The translations under genes and the position numbers were made by a program. From GCA-2687515 sp002687515 (lineage in GTDB: Bacteria > Pseudomonadota > Alphaproteobacteria > Rhodospirillales > UBA2165): 64,000 nucleotides of DNA. The stretch is taken from assembly GCA_030745835.1 (NCBI GenBank), contig JASLNU010000010.1, positions 1 to 64,000 of the forward strand. The letters are read 5' to 3'. Positions 7,546 to 16,462 of the stretch are shown in pieces; position 1 is the stretch's first letter, and every line of letters starts with the position of its first letter. The notes under the pieces were generated by a model. That model was not told the DNA's origin, made no database searches, and worked only from the letters and a program-made list of their open reading frames with translations.

Positions 7546-8283
7546 ATGAGCAGCGAAGCCCCGCGTACACTCAATAAGCCCTTGATCGGCATCACCGCCG
7601 ATACCGAGGAGCCCGGCGGATATTCCAAATTTCCGTGGTATGCGCTCAGGCACAATTACGCCTCGGCGATCGCCAAGGCGGGCGGGCTGCCCCTGATCCT
7701 GCCGCAAGAGATGGACTTGGCCGCCGAGCTTTTGGGCGCCGTCGATGGTTTGGTGGTGACCGGTGGCAATTTCGATGTGGATCCCGCTTTCTATGGCGAT
7801 GAGGAGGAGCACGAAACGGTCAATTTGAAGGAGGAGAGGACCGAATTCGAGATCGCCATCACCCGCGCCGCGCTGGAACGGGACATGCCGGTCCTCGGTA
7901 TCTGCGGCGGCCAGCAGCTGCTGGCGGTGGTCCTCGGCGGCACCTTGATCCAGCATATCCCGGACGAGGTGGCGGACGCGCTCCCCCACGAGCAACCGGG
8001 TCCCAGGGACCAGCCCGGCCACGCCGTCGCCATCCAGCCCGGCACCCTTTTGCACCGCATCACCGGCGCCGGGACCATGAACGTCAATTCCGCCCACCAT
8101 CAGGCGGTCAAGGAGGTTTCAGGCTCGATGGTCGTCAACGCCCGCGCCTCCGACGGTGTCATCGAGGGCATCGAGGCGCCGCGCCAGCGCTTCTGCATCG
8201 GCGTGCAATGGCATCCCGAGTTCGAAATTGATGCCGGCGATATCAGAATCTTCGCGGCCTTTGTCGATGCCGCGCGCAAATAA
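7546..8283 (+). CDS. Gamma-glutamyl-gamma-aminobutyrate hydrolase family (peptidase C26) class I amidotransferase
   Basis: The 245-residue product is a free-standing class I glutamine amidotransferase-like hydrolase. The nucleophile Cys is in LGICGGQQLL (about residue 121), and the catalytic His/Glu pair is in GVQWHPEFE (about residue 222). NSAHHQAVKE (about 183) is a PuuD-type motif. The N-terminal PLIGITADTEEPGG and HNYASAIAKAGGLPL match PuuD-like enzymes, which hydrolyse gamma-glutamyl amides such as gamma-glutamyl-GABA. No putrescine-pathway neighbours are present, so the substrate is open. Its last 17 bases overlap rluB. Confidence 0.82.
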   Translation: MSSEAPRTLNKPLIGITADTEEPGGYSKFPWYALRHNYASAIAKAGGLPLILPQEMDLAAELLGAVDGLVVTGGNFDVDPAFYGDEEEHETVNLKEERTEFEIAITRAALERDMPVLGICGGQQLLAVVLGGTLIQHIPDEVADALPHEQPGPRDQPGHAVAIQPGTLLHRITGAGTMNVNSAHHQAVKEVSGSMVVNARASDGVIEGIEAPRQRFCIGVQWHPEFEIDAGDIRIFAAFVDAARK

Positions 8284-9055
8284 AGCCGCCGCCATCGAGC
8301 CCCCGAAGGGCGAGCGCATCGCCAAGGTTCTGGCCCGCGCCGGCCTTTGTTCCCGGCGCGAGGCGGAACGCTGGATCGCCGAGCGCCGGGTCGCCGTCGA
8401 TGGCGAGGTGCTGACCACGCCCGCCGTCCTGGTCACCGAGGCCAGCCGCATTACCGTCGACGGCGAGGGCATTCCGAAAAGCGGTCCGGCGCGGCTCTGG
8501 CGTTATCACAAGACGCCGGGGCTGCTGACCACCCATCACGACCCGGAAGGGCGGCCGACCATATTCGATCGAATGCCGGAAAAAATGCCGCGCGTTATTT
8601 CCGTCGGGCGGCTCGATCTCAATTCGGAAGGGCTGATGCTGCTGACCAATGACGGCGAACTGGCGCGCAAGTTGGAACTGCCGGCCACCGGCTGGACGCG
8701 GCGTTACCGGGTACGGGTGCATGGCCGCGTCGATGAAGCGAAGCTGGCCGCTCTCGCCGGCGGCATCGAGTTGGATGGGGTGCGCTACGCCGGCATCCGC
8801 GCCGCCCTCGACCGCGCGCAGGGCGCCAATGCCTGGCTAAGCGTTGCCCTGGTGGAAGGCAAGAACCGCGAGATCAGGAAGGTCATGGAACATCTCGGCC
8901 TCAGCGTGAACCGGCTGATCCGCGTCGCCTTCGGGCCGTTTCAGCTGGGCGCCCTTGCCAAGGGCGAGGTCGAGGAGGTCAAGGAAAAGGCGCTGGCCGA
9001 GCAGATGGGCTGGCAGCGAAAGAAACCGGATGCGCATCGTCGGCGGAAAAAATAA
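8267..9055 (+). CDS. rluB: 23S rRNA pseudouridine synthase, RluB-type
   Basis: The product starts with an S4-like RNA-binding domain (GERIAKVLARAGLCSRREAERWI, in shorter matching blocks) followed by the RsuA/RluB catalytic domain. The active-site block is VGRLDLNSEGLMLLTND (about residue 107), with the nucleophilic Asp in RLD. The end is lysine/arginine-rich. RluB modifies U2605 of 23S rRNA. The open frame extends upstream to 8156, but the ATG at 8267 gives the normal start and a short overlap with the previous gene. RsuA or RluE/F paralogues are alternatives; the S4 domain and tail favour RluB. Confidence 0.85.
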   Translation: MPRANKAAAIEPPKGERIAKVLARAGLCSRREAERWIAERRVAVDGEVLTTPAVLVTEASRITVDGEGIPKSGPARLWRYHKTPGLLTTHHDPEGRPTIFDRMPEKMPRVISVGRLDLNSEGLMLLTNDGELARKLELPATGWTRRYRVRVHGRVDEAKLAALAGGIELDGVRYAGIRAALDRAQGANAWLSVALVEGKNREIRKVMEHLGLSVNRLIRVAFGPFQLGALAKGEVEEVKEKALAEQMGWQRKKPDAHRRRKK

Positions 9056-9587
9056 AGGACAGCGCCTGGCGGCGCTCAAGGGGGCGGCGACGCGGCCCAC
9101 CTCCGACCGTATCCGCGAAGCGCTGTTCAACATCCTGGCGCATGGCATCGGCCTGGAATTAGAGGGATGCGCGGTTCTAGATGCGTTCGCCGGCACCGGC
9201 GCCCTTGGATTGGAGGCTTTGTCGCGGGGCGCCGCATCGGCGCTGTTTATCGACTATTCGGAAGCGGCGCTCGATCAGGTTCGCGAAAACGCCGAAGCGT
9301 TGAACGAAGATGCGGTGGTGGCAATGCGCGCCGATATCCGGAAGCTCGGTCCGCCGCCCGCCGGCATGGCTCCGGCCGGGCTCGTCTTCCTCGATCCGCC
9401 CTACGGCGAGGCATTGATCGGGGCGGCGCTCGGCGTGCTGGCCGGGCCGGGCTGGCTGGCGGACGGCGCCGTCCTGGTCGCCGAAACCGGCAAGTCCGAG
9501 GACATCGAGGTTCCGGAAAAATTCGTGGTCATCGATGAGCGCGGCTACGGATCGACCAACATTATGTTTCTGAGATACAGCGCCTAG
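9030..9587 (+). CDS. rsmD: 16S rRNA (guanine966-N2)-methyltransferase RsmD
   Basis: The 185-residue product begins MRIVGGKNKGQRL, the usual RsmD start. It contains TRPTSDRIREALFNIL (about residue 22), the SAM-binding LDAFAGTGALGLEALSRGA (about 50) and the catalytic FLDPPYGE (about 118, an N/D-PPY/F motif). It methylates G966 of 16S rRNA. The ATG overlaps the end of rluB by 26 bases in another frame, a common alphaproteobacterial pair. The longer open frame from 8955 is only read-through of rluB sequence. Confidence 0.92.
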   Translation: MRIVGGKNKGQRLAALKGAATRPTSDRIREALFNILAHGIGLELEGCAVLDAFAGTGALGLEALSRGAASALFIDYSEAALDQVRENAEALNEDAVVAMRADIRKLGPPPAGMAPAGLVFLDPPYGEALIGAALGVLAGPGWLADGAVLVAETGKSEDIEVPEKFVVIDERGYGSTNIMFLRYSA

Positions 9588-9641
9588 TACGCCCCAACGG
9601 AAGTCCGTCGTAGGGGGTCGGGACTTCCGCTGGGGCGTACT
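9586..9641. terminator. Long perfect-like hairpin after rsmD
   Basis: AGTACGCCCCAACGGAAGTC and one further base (9586-9606) are complementary to 9621-9641 with a single mismatch, around a 14-base loop. The left arm begins inside the rsmD stop codon. No T-run follows, so it may act as a transcript-end stem or be a small palindromic repeat. Confidence 0.5.
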
Positions 9642-9789
9642 AAGCTTACCTGTTTGCATGGCAGCCATGCCGCCGGCGCGGAATATTTCACGGAAAATTG
9701 TGACCGTTCCGCGTCGGAAAGTATTGCGCCGGTCCGTTAGCGATACAAATCAGATGATACGCTTCAACAAATTCATAAGCAGAGTACAA

Positions 9790-10344
9790 ATGAAAAAATA
9801 CCTGACCCTCTCCATTATCGCTCTTACGGTTCTCAACCTCGTCACATTCCCGGGAACCTCTTCGGCGCGCGCCGCCGAAACCGAAAATGCGCGTCATCTG
9901 GCCGGCGTTTGCGGCGCCGACATCCAATTCCCCCAAAACAAGGAGGAATTGAGCAAGTTCGATGTCGAGCATGCGCTGCGTCAGCATTTCACCCGGGCCG
10001 GGGTCTCGCTGGCCAGGGTTGAAAGCAGCCGCGCCGGGGAAGACGTCATCACCGCGCGCGTTTATCTGAAAGACGGGCCGCTGTTCTGGTCGGTGCGGGT
10101 GGATGCCGCCGAGGCGCGCATCATCGCGAGCCGTTATCATCTCAGGCCGGTGGGATTTGGTGCTGGCGGTTTCGGTGCCGCCGGCGGGCTTTCCGGCGTG
10201 CATGGCCTCAAGCGTGAAATTTCCGACACCCAGCGCCTGCGCCGCCATATGCTCGGCGATGGCCAGCCCTGGGGTGATTGGGTTGCGGGTATCAAATCCA
10301 CCTGCGCCGACGATTACCGGCACGGCGCGCCGGAAATTTTTTAG
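9790..10344 (+). CDS. Exported hypothetical protein
   Basis: From the ATG at 9790 the 184-residue product has a Sec signal peptide (MKKYLTLSIIALTVLNLV, cleavage near ARA-AE at about residue 29). The mature part contains two cysteines that could pair (VCGADIQFP near 40, STCADDYRHG near 173). It also has a basic DTQRLRRHML segment and a glycine-rich loop (GFGAGGFGAAGG). I do not recognise a family. The frame extends upstream to 9658, but that part lacks a signal-like start. It converges on mutL, sharing its stop region. Confidence 0.6.
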   Translation: MKKYLTLSIIALTVLNLVTFPGTSSARAAETENARHLAGVCGADIQFPQNKEELSKFDVEHALRQHFTRAGVSLARVESSRAGEDVITARVYLKDGPLFWSVRVDAAEARIIASRYHLRPVGFGAGGFGAAGGLSGVHGLKREISDTQRLRRHMLGDGQPWGDWVAGIKSTCADDYRHGAPEIF

Positions 10345-12161
10345 CGGCGGCCGAACAGCTTTTCGATATCGGCGAGCTTAAGCTCCACATAGGTGGGGCG
10401 GCCGTGATTGCATTGGCCGGCGTGCGGCGTCACTTCCATGCGCCGGAGGAGGGCGTTCATTTCACCTGAATTGAGGCGCCGGCCGGCGCGCACGCTGCCG
10501 TGGCAGGCCATGGTCGCCGAAATGTCGGCCAGCTTGTCTTTCAGCGATAGGGCCTCGCCGAGTTCCGCCAAATCATCGGCCAGGTCGCGGATCAGGCCGC
10601 CGGCATCTACTTCGCCAAGCAGCGCCGGCGTTTCGCGCACCACCACGGCGCCGGGGCCGAAAGCCTCGACGGTTAATCCCAGTTCGGCCAGCGCTTCGGC
10701 ATGCGCCACGACGCGCTCTGCCTCTGCCTCGCTCAATTCAACCACTTCCGGGATCAGCAGGCCCTGGCGCTTGACTCCGGCATTTTCGATGGCGGCCTTC
10801 ATATCTTCGTAGACCAGCCGTTCGTGGGCGGCGTGCTGATCGATGATTACGATGCCGTCCTCGGTCTGGGCGACGATATAGGTTTCGTGCACCTGCGCCC
10901 GAGCGACGCCGAGCGGCCAGTCGGTATCGCCGTCAACCGGGGTAAATTTGGTTTCCTGGCGTGCCGAGGGCGGCGCATCCAGTCCAGAAAGCGGGACGTG
11001 GTAAGGTACGTTTTCTTCCGAAAGACCCGATGGCGGCGGGCGCCCGTATTGCCGGCGGCCAAAGTTTCCCGCCGGCGCGCCGGCATGTTGGCGCGCCCGA
11101 AAGGCGCCCATGGCTTCGGCGCCGACGCTTGTCGAAGCCCGGTGGCCGGCTTCGGCGAGGGCGTGCTTCAGGGCGCTGACGATCAGCCCGCGCACCAGGC
11201 CGGGATCGCGGAAGCGCACTTCCGTTTTTGCCGGATGCACGTTGATATCCACCTGATAGGCCGGGATTTCCAGGAACAGGGCCAGCAGGGGATGCCGGTC
11301 GTGGGCGAGGAAATCGCGGTAGGCGCCGCGCACCGCGCCGAACAAAAGCTTGTCGCGCACCGGGCGGCCATTGACGATGAGGAACTGCAAGGCGGCGTTG
11401 CCCCGGTTGAGGGTGGGCAGGCCGATATGGCCGGTTAGGCGGATGCCTTCGCGTTCCGCTTCCACCGGCAATGCGTTTTCGGCGAAGGCGTTACCCATGA
11501 TGGCGTCGACCCGGTCCAGGCGCGAGGTCAGCAGATCGCCTTGCGCCGCCGCCAAATTCAGGAGGCTGCGATTGCCGTCGCCGAGGGAAAACGCGATCTC
11601 CGGATGGGCCATCGCCAGGCGCTTGACCGCATCCAGCGCGTGGCTGCGTTCGGTGCTTTCGGCCTTCAGGAATTTCAGCCGCGCCGGCGTCGCAAAAAAC
11701 AAATCGCGCACCTCGACCGTGGTTCCCGGCGGCCGGGCGGCGGGAACCGGTTCCGACTTGGCGCCGCCCTCCAGCGTAATTTGCCAGGCGCTGTCGGCGC
11801 CCCCAGTGCCGTCATTGCCCGTGGCGCGGCTGGTCACCGACATGCGGCTGACCGAGCCGATCGACGGCAGCGCCTCGCCCCGGAACCCGAGGGTATTTAT
11901 TTGCTGCAGATCGTCGCCCGCCAATTTCGATGTGGCATGGCGTTCGACGGCCAGGTCCAATTCATCCGCCGTCATGCCGCCGCCGTCGTCGGCCACCGAA
12001 AGATAGGTGCGCCCGCCGTCCCGGATGATCACATCGATGCGCCGGGCGCCGGCATCGATGCTGTTTTCCACCAATTCCTTGACCGCCGAGGCCGGCCGCT
12101 CGACCACTTCGCCGGCGGCGATGCGGTTGACGGTGGTCGGCGGCAGCAGCCTTATGGTCAT
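10341..12161 (-). CDS. mutL: DNA mismatch repair protein MutL (endonuclease-type)
   Basis: The 606-residue protein couples MutS recognition to strand processing. The GHKL ATPase motifs are at the N terminus: ELVENSIDAGARRI (about residue 30), DDGGGM (about 57), TSKL (about 75) and GFRGEALPSIG (about 93). The C-terminal part carries the metal-binding endonuclease motif DQHAAHERLVYE (DQHA-x2-E-x4-E, about residue 440), plus ACHGSVRAG and CNHGRPTYVEL near the end. This indicates the nicking form used by bacteria without MutH. Its ATG overlaps the stop of pgi by four bases (ATGA), implying translational coupling. Confidence 0.95.
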   Translation of the reverse strand: MTIRLLPPTTVNRIAAGEVVERPASAVKELVENSIDAGARRIDVIIRDGGRTYLSVADDGGGMTADELDLAVERHATSKLAGDDLQQINTLGFRGEALPSIGSVSRMSVTSRATGNDGTGGADSAWQITLEGGAKSEPVPAARPPGTTVEVRDLFFATPARLKFLKAESTERSHALDAVKRLAMAHPEIAFSLGDGNRSLLNLAAAQGDLLTSRLDRVDAIMGNAFAENALPVEAEREGIRLTGHIGLPTLNRGNAALQFLIVNGRPVRDKLLFGAVRGAYRDFLAHDRHPLLALFLEIPAYQVDINVHPAKTEVRFRDPGLVRGLIVSALKHALAEAGHRASTSVGAEAMGAFRARQHAGAPAGNFGRRQYGRPPPSGLSEENVPYHVPLSGLDAPPSARQETKFTPVDGDTDWPLGVARAQVHETYIVAQTEDGIVIIDQHAAHERLVYEDMKAAIENAGVKRQGLLIPEVVELSEAEAERVVAHAEALAELGLTVEAFGPGAVVVRETPALLGEVDAGGLIRDLADDLAELGEALSLKDKLADISATMACHGSVRAGRRLNSGEMNALLRRMEVTPHAGQCNHGRPTYVELKLADIEKLFGRR

Positions 12162-13471
12162 GCTCCGTCTTCCTCTAAATAACGGCGGGCCTTGATCTTG
12201 CCGTCCTCGACGGCGGGCTGGTCGAAGGCATTGACGCCGAGAAGATGCGCCGCGATCACGGTTTCGGCCATGAAATGCATCATCAAGGCGCCGATCGACG
12301 CCTCGTCCAGCGCATCGATTGTGATGATCCGGGTCGGCCTGTCATGTTGGATCAGGGTATCTTTGGTGGCCCGCTGTTCGGCGTCCAATAGATCGCCCAT
12401 GCGCCGCCCGGCCAGGTAGTCGAGCCCGGCGCCCGCCGCCAGTTCCGGGTCCATGATCCCGCCGCCGCCTTTTGCCGGTGCAAATATCAGGGTGAACATC
12501 TTGTCGTTGGGGCCATCCAGGTAAAGCTGCAACTGGCTGTGCTGATCGACGGCGCCGAGGGCGTCGATCGGCGTCGTGCCGAAACCGTTCTTGCCCAGGC
12601 TTTCGGCCCAAAGCTGGCGGAACCAAAGCCCGAAATCGGCCATCCGGTCCAGATACGGCATCAACACCGTGGCGCCGACGCCGCGCGTCCGGTTGAGGCC
12701 GATATTGATGGCGGCGCCGATGGCCGGGGCGAAGGCATCGGGGGCGGCGCCATCGGCAAGCGGTGCGATGGTGTCGGCGGCGCCCCCGCGCAAGGCTTCG
12801 GCGTCGAGCCCGGCGATCATCGCCGGCAACAGGCCGACCACGGTTAATACGGAAAAACGTCCGCCGACGCCGGGGTGGTGGTCGAGCACCGGCATGCCGA
12901 ACCTATCGGCGATGGCGCGCAGCGGCCGGGCGCCGGGTTCGGTTATGGCGGTGAAATGTTCGCCGAGCGCGGCCTCGGACAAGCGTTCGCGCATCATCCC
13001 GGCGGAGACCAGCAGCTGGCTCAGCGTTTCGGCGGTGGCGCCGGATTTGGAGGTTGTGATGAAGCCGGTGCGCGCCGGATCGATGGCGGTGAACAGGCGG
13101 GCGAAGCTGTCCGGATCGACATTATCCATGAAATGCAGGCGCGGTTTGTCGAGAGCGCCATCGACGCCCGGGCGTGCCGGCGCCGCAAGGCCGCACAAGG
13201 TGCGCCCGCCGAGGTTGGAACCGCCGATACCGAGCAACACGACATCGTCGAATTCCTCGATATGACGCTGGGCGACGGCCTCGAGTGCGCCTAAGTTTTC
13301 TGCATCGCGGTCCATATCGAGGAACGGGAGGGAACGGTCGGCGTGACCGGCGCGAAGGAAATCAAGCGCGGCGGCGCATTCGCCAAGAATCCCGCGATAT
13401 TCATCTTCATCGAGGCCGCTGTCGCCGACCGACGCGGTGAAACAGCCCTCTGTATCTTGCCGGTAGATCAC
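12158..13471 (-). CDS. pgi: Glucose-6-phosphate isomerase
   Basis: The 437-residue protein interconverts glucose 6-phosphate and fructose 6-phosphate. Recognisable family blocks are VVLLGIGGSNLGGRTLC (about residue 78), FITTSKSGATAETLSQL (about 137, sugar-phosphate binding) and GTTPIDALGAVDQHSQLQLY (about 300) with the catalytic region. The protein is on the short side for Pgi (the E. coli enzyme is about 550 residues), as in other compact bacterial forms. It is the first gene of a pgi-mutL pair on the minus strand. Confidence 0.9.
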   Translation of the reverse strand: MIYRQDTEGCFTASVGDSGLDEDEYRGILGECAAALDFLRAGHADRSLPFLDMDRDAENLGALEAVAQRHIEEFDDVVLLGIGGSNLGGRTLCGLAAPARPGVDGALDKPRLHFMDNVDPDSFARLFTAIDPARTGFITTSKSGATAETLSQLLVSAGMMRERLSEAALGEHFTAITEPGARPLRAIADRFGMPVLDHHPGVGGRFSVLTVVGLLPAMIAGLDAEALRGGAADTIAPLADGAAPDAFAPAIGAAINIGLNRTRGVGATVLMPYLDRMADFGLWFRQLWAESLGKNGFGTTPIDALGAVDQHSQLQLYLDGPNDKMFTLIFAPAKGGGGIMDPELAAGAGLDYLAGRRMGDLLDAEQRATKDTLIQHDRPTRIITIDALDEASIGALMMHFMAETVIAAHLLGVNAFDQPAVEDGKIKARRYLEEDGA

Positions 13472-13577
13472 ACCCTGAGCTTCGTCCTGTTATTCAAGGG
13501 CAGAGTAGCAAATGCTGGGAACCGCAACCAGTCTGCGCAACTCGGTGGGAAAGCGTCCCGTTAAGCCCTTGATCGGA

Positions 13578-14933
13578 TTAGGGTTGCGGATGGACGTCCT
13601 TGGGTTTGCCGACGACGACCAGGGTGATGGCGTCCGGCTTCAAGAGTTTTTTGGCGACTCGGTTGACATCCCCGTGGCTGACGGCGGTGATCAGTCCGTT
13701 GCGTTTCTTGATGTAATCGATGCCCAGCCGTTCCAACTGAATGCCGGTCAATATCGACGCGATGCGCCGGGACGAGGTAAAGCGCAAGGGGTAGGAGCCG
13801 GTCAGATAGGTTTTGGCATCCCGCAATTCGGTGGCCGTCAATCCATGTTCGGCCATGCGCCGCCATTCCTGGCGCAGTACGTTGACGGTTTCGCCGGCCC
13901 GCTCGTTGGCGGTGCCGGCGCCGCCGAGAACCAGCCCGGCGCTGTTCATCGGCGAAAGGTAACTCCACGCCGAATAGGCGAGTCCGCGCTTTTCCCGGAC
14001 TTCCTCGTACAACCTGGATTCGAAACCGCCGCCGCCGAGGACGTAATTCATGATATAGGCGGCGAAGAAATCGGGATGGCTGCGCTTGATGCCGCCCTGG
14101 CCGAAGCGGATGATGCTTTGCGGCACCGGTTTGTCGATCACAATAGTGCGGTTTTCCGATACCGGCTGAATGTCGGGCAGGGTCCACGGTGCTGCGTTTT
14201 TCGGCAAACCGCCGAACACGCTGTCCAGCATGCGGGCCGTTTCATCCGCCGTGATGTCGCCGACCAGGCCGACCACCAGATTATCGCGGGCAATGCGCTG
14301 AAGGGCGAACAGGCGCAGATCGGCAAGCTTGATCAGCGGCACCGTTTCAAGGCTGCCGTCGCTTGGGCGGCCATAGGGATGGTTCGGGAAAAACCGCTTC
14401 ATCAGGGCGCGGCCTGCGATATCCCGCGGATTTTCGGCCGATCGCCGGAGACCCGAAAGGATTTGCCGGCGGACCCGCTCGACCGCCTTGGAATCGAAGC
14501 GCGGCGCCGTCAGGGCTAGGCGGAAAAGGCGAAAGGCTTCGTCCCGGTTGGCGGTCAGGGTCCGCAAGGATCCGGTGAACTCGTCCCGGCCCGAGCCGAA
14601 GCGGAGCGAGATCGACAGATCCTCCAGCTTGCGCTGGAATGCCTGGCTATCCAAATCGCCGGCGCCTTCGTCCAGGGTCGAGGCCACCAGATTGGCGAGC
14701 CCTTCCTTGCCGGCCGGGTCGAGCGCGGAGCCGCCGCGAAAGGCGATCTTCATGGTGATGATCGGATTGGTGTGGTCCTCGACCAGCCATGCGGCCAGCC
14801 CGGACGGGCTTTTCACTTGCTTGATTTCGATGGCGCCGGCCGGCGCCGCCGGCATCAGTCCGGCCAAGAGAAGCCCGGTAAAAACCATCGCCAGGCGCAA
14901 GACCGGAAAATGAGAGCCAAAAATTCGCATCAT
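13578..14933 (-). CDS. M16-family zinc-peptidase-like subunit without catalytic motif
   Basis: The 451-residue protein begins with a signal peptide (VLRLAMVFTGLLLAGLM, cleavage near PAGA). It carries both M16 domains, with the second-domain block DRPLPQSIIRFG-like segment near residue 265 and the YEEVREKRGLAYSAWSY motif near 315. Where M16 peptidases have HxxEH it reads KEGLANLVASTLDEGAGD, so the zinc-binding histidines are missing. It is probably the non-catalytic partner of the HxxEH-containing protein encoded immediately upstream (one base apart), as in bacterial M16 pairs acting in the periplasm. Confidence 0.85.
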   Translation of the reverse strand: MMRIFGSHFPVLRLAMVFTGLLLAGLMPAAPAGAIEIKQVKSPSGLAAWLVEDHTNPIITMKIAFRGGSALDPAGKEGLANLVASTLDEGAGDLDSQAFQRKLEDLSISLRFGSGRDEFTGSLRTLTANRDEAFRLFRLALTAPRFDSKAVERVRRQILSGLRRSAENPRDIAGRALMKRFFPNHPYGRPSDGSLETVPLIKLADLRLFALQRIARDNLVVGLVGDITADETARMLDSVFGGLPKNAAPWTLPDIQPVSENRTIVIDKPVPQSIIRFGQGGIKRSHPDFFAAYIMNYVLGGGGFESRLYEEVREKRGLAYSAWSYLSPMNSAGLVLGGAGTANERAGETVNVLRQEWRRMAEHGLTATELRDAKTYLTGSYPLRFTSSRRIASILTGIQLERLGIDYIKKRNGLITAVSHGDVNRVAKKLLKPDAITLVVVGKPKDVHPQP

Positions 14934-14934
14934 C

Positions 14935-16302
14935 TCAATTCCCCCGCCGCTTTTTGCCCGACAGCAACAGGCCGGTGACCGAGGATTTTGTGACCAACAC
15001 CGAGCGCGCCGCCCGGTTGATCTGTTCGCGGGTTACGGCACCGATGCGCTCGGGCCAGCTTTCGACATCTTCAATGGTTTGCCCGGAGGCCAGCGCGGCA
15101 CCCAAGGCGCGTGCCCCGCCGCGCGCCGAATCACGGGCGTAAACGGCGCTCGCCCGCATGCTGCGCTTGGCCCTTGCGACATCTTCGGCGCTGACGCTGG
15201 TGCTGGTCAACTTGGCGATTTCTTCTTCCACCGCGGTCTCTAGCGCGTCCATGGAAGTGCCCGGGCGCGGGCTGGCAAATATGGTAAAGCCGGTCGGTCC
15301 CATGGCGTCGCCGTCGTAATAGGCGCCGGCTGAGATGGCGATTTGCCGGTCGATGACCAGCGCCCGGTAAAGCCGGCTGGTGGCGCCGCCGCCGAAGATC
15401 TGAGCCAGAACCTGAAGCGGATAGACTTGGCTGCGCTTCCCTGATCCCAGGCTCGGCGCCAGATAGCGCCGCCGCCAGCTTGGCTGGCGGACGCGGGCGT
15501 CACGCAATTCGACGCGCCGGGCGGCTTCGTGCGGCGGCTCGGACGGGCGCGCGCGCTCCGGCACCTTTCCCGACGGGATCAGGCTGTAATATTTTATCGC
15601 CAGCGGGCGCAGCTCTTTTGCCGTGATGTCGCCGGCAACCACCAGGATGGCGTTATTGGGCAGGTACCATTTGTTGTAAAACGCCTTCAGGTCTTTTTGC
15701 GTGATCGCCTTGATCTCGTGTTCCCATCCGATGATCGGCTTTTGATATGGATGGTTAAGAAAAAAGGCGGCGTTGAATTGCTCCGCCAGGCGCGCCCCCG
15801 GCGAATTGCCGGTGCGCGAACGCCGTTCCTCGAGCACCACCTGGCGTTCGGTTTCGATTTCCTTTTTGTCGAGGATCAGGCCGCGCATGCGGTCGGCTTC
15901 GAGGCGCATGACGATTTCCAGCCGGTCGACCGCCACGGTCTGGTGGTAGGCGGTGTAATCCTGTGACGTGAAGGCGTTGTCGCGGCCGCCGTTACGGGCG
16001 ACGATCTTTGAAAATTCGCCTGATTTCAGCCGCCGGGTCGCCTTGAACATCAAATGCTCGAACATATGCGCGATGCCGGATTTACCCTTGGGTTTGTCGG
16101 CGGCGCCAACCTTGTACCAAACCATGTGGGTGACGACGGGGGCACGGTGATTGGGAATCACGACCACCTGCATGCCGTTACTCAAAGTAAATGTTTCCGG
16201 ATTGAAGACACCGGCGGATGCGGCCTGCCACGGCATCGCAGCCATAAGCGTTACGGGGATTGCCGCCGCAATCACGGCCTTAAATCGGTTCAAACGGGCC
16301 AT
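14935..16302 (-). CDS. M16-family zinc peptidase, catalytic member
   Basis: The product has a signal peptide (MARLNRFKAVIAAAIPVTLM, cleavage after ASA) and the inverted zinc motif HMFEHLMF (HxxEH, about residue 77). A downstream Glu lies in EIETERQVVLEERRSR (about 148). The second M16 domain contains the RLYRALVIDRQIAISAGAYY block (about 308). It should be a periplasmic peptidase. The frame extends upstream to 16416, but the ATG at 16302 creates the signal peptide and is preferred. It pairs with the non-catalytic M16 protein encoded just downstream, and a DUF3035 lipoprotein gene lies upstream. Confidence 0.88.
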   Translation of the reverse strand: MARLNRFKAVIAAAIPVTLMAAMPWQAASAGVFNPETFTLSNGMQVVVIPNHRAPVVTHMVWYKVGAADKPKGKSGIAHMFEHLMFKATRRLKSGEFSKIVARNGGRDNAFTSQDYTAYHQTVAVDRLEIVMRLEADRMRGLILDKKEIETERQVVLEERRSRTGNSPGARLAEQFNAAFFLNHPYQKPIIGWEHEIKAITQKDLKAFYNKWYLPNNAILVVAGDITAKELRPLAIKYYSLIPSGKVPERARPSEPPHEAARRVELRDARVRQPSWRRRYLAPSLGSGKRSQVYPLQVLAQIFGGGATSRLYRALVIDRQIAISAGAYYDGDAMGPTGFTIFASPRPGTSMDALETAVEEEIAKLTSTSVSAEDVARAKRSMRASAVYARDSARGGARALGAALASGQTIEDVESWPERIGAVTREQINRAARSVLVTKSSVTGLLLSGKKRRGN

Positions 16303-16462
16303 TGATGGAAAAATCCCAAATTCAATAATTCGCCGGCACAGCGCCGCATATTTAGGAACGCCGGACCTATTTCGAATATAGCCCATGGCGATGCGGTTCA
16401 AGCGAACTCGCGCCAAAGTGATGCGCCAGATTGGTGGGCGGTCCGGCTCCCGGCGGTCCGAT

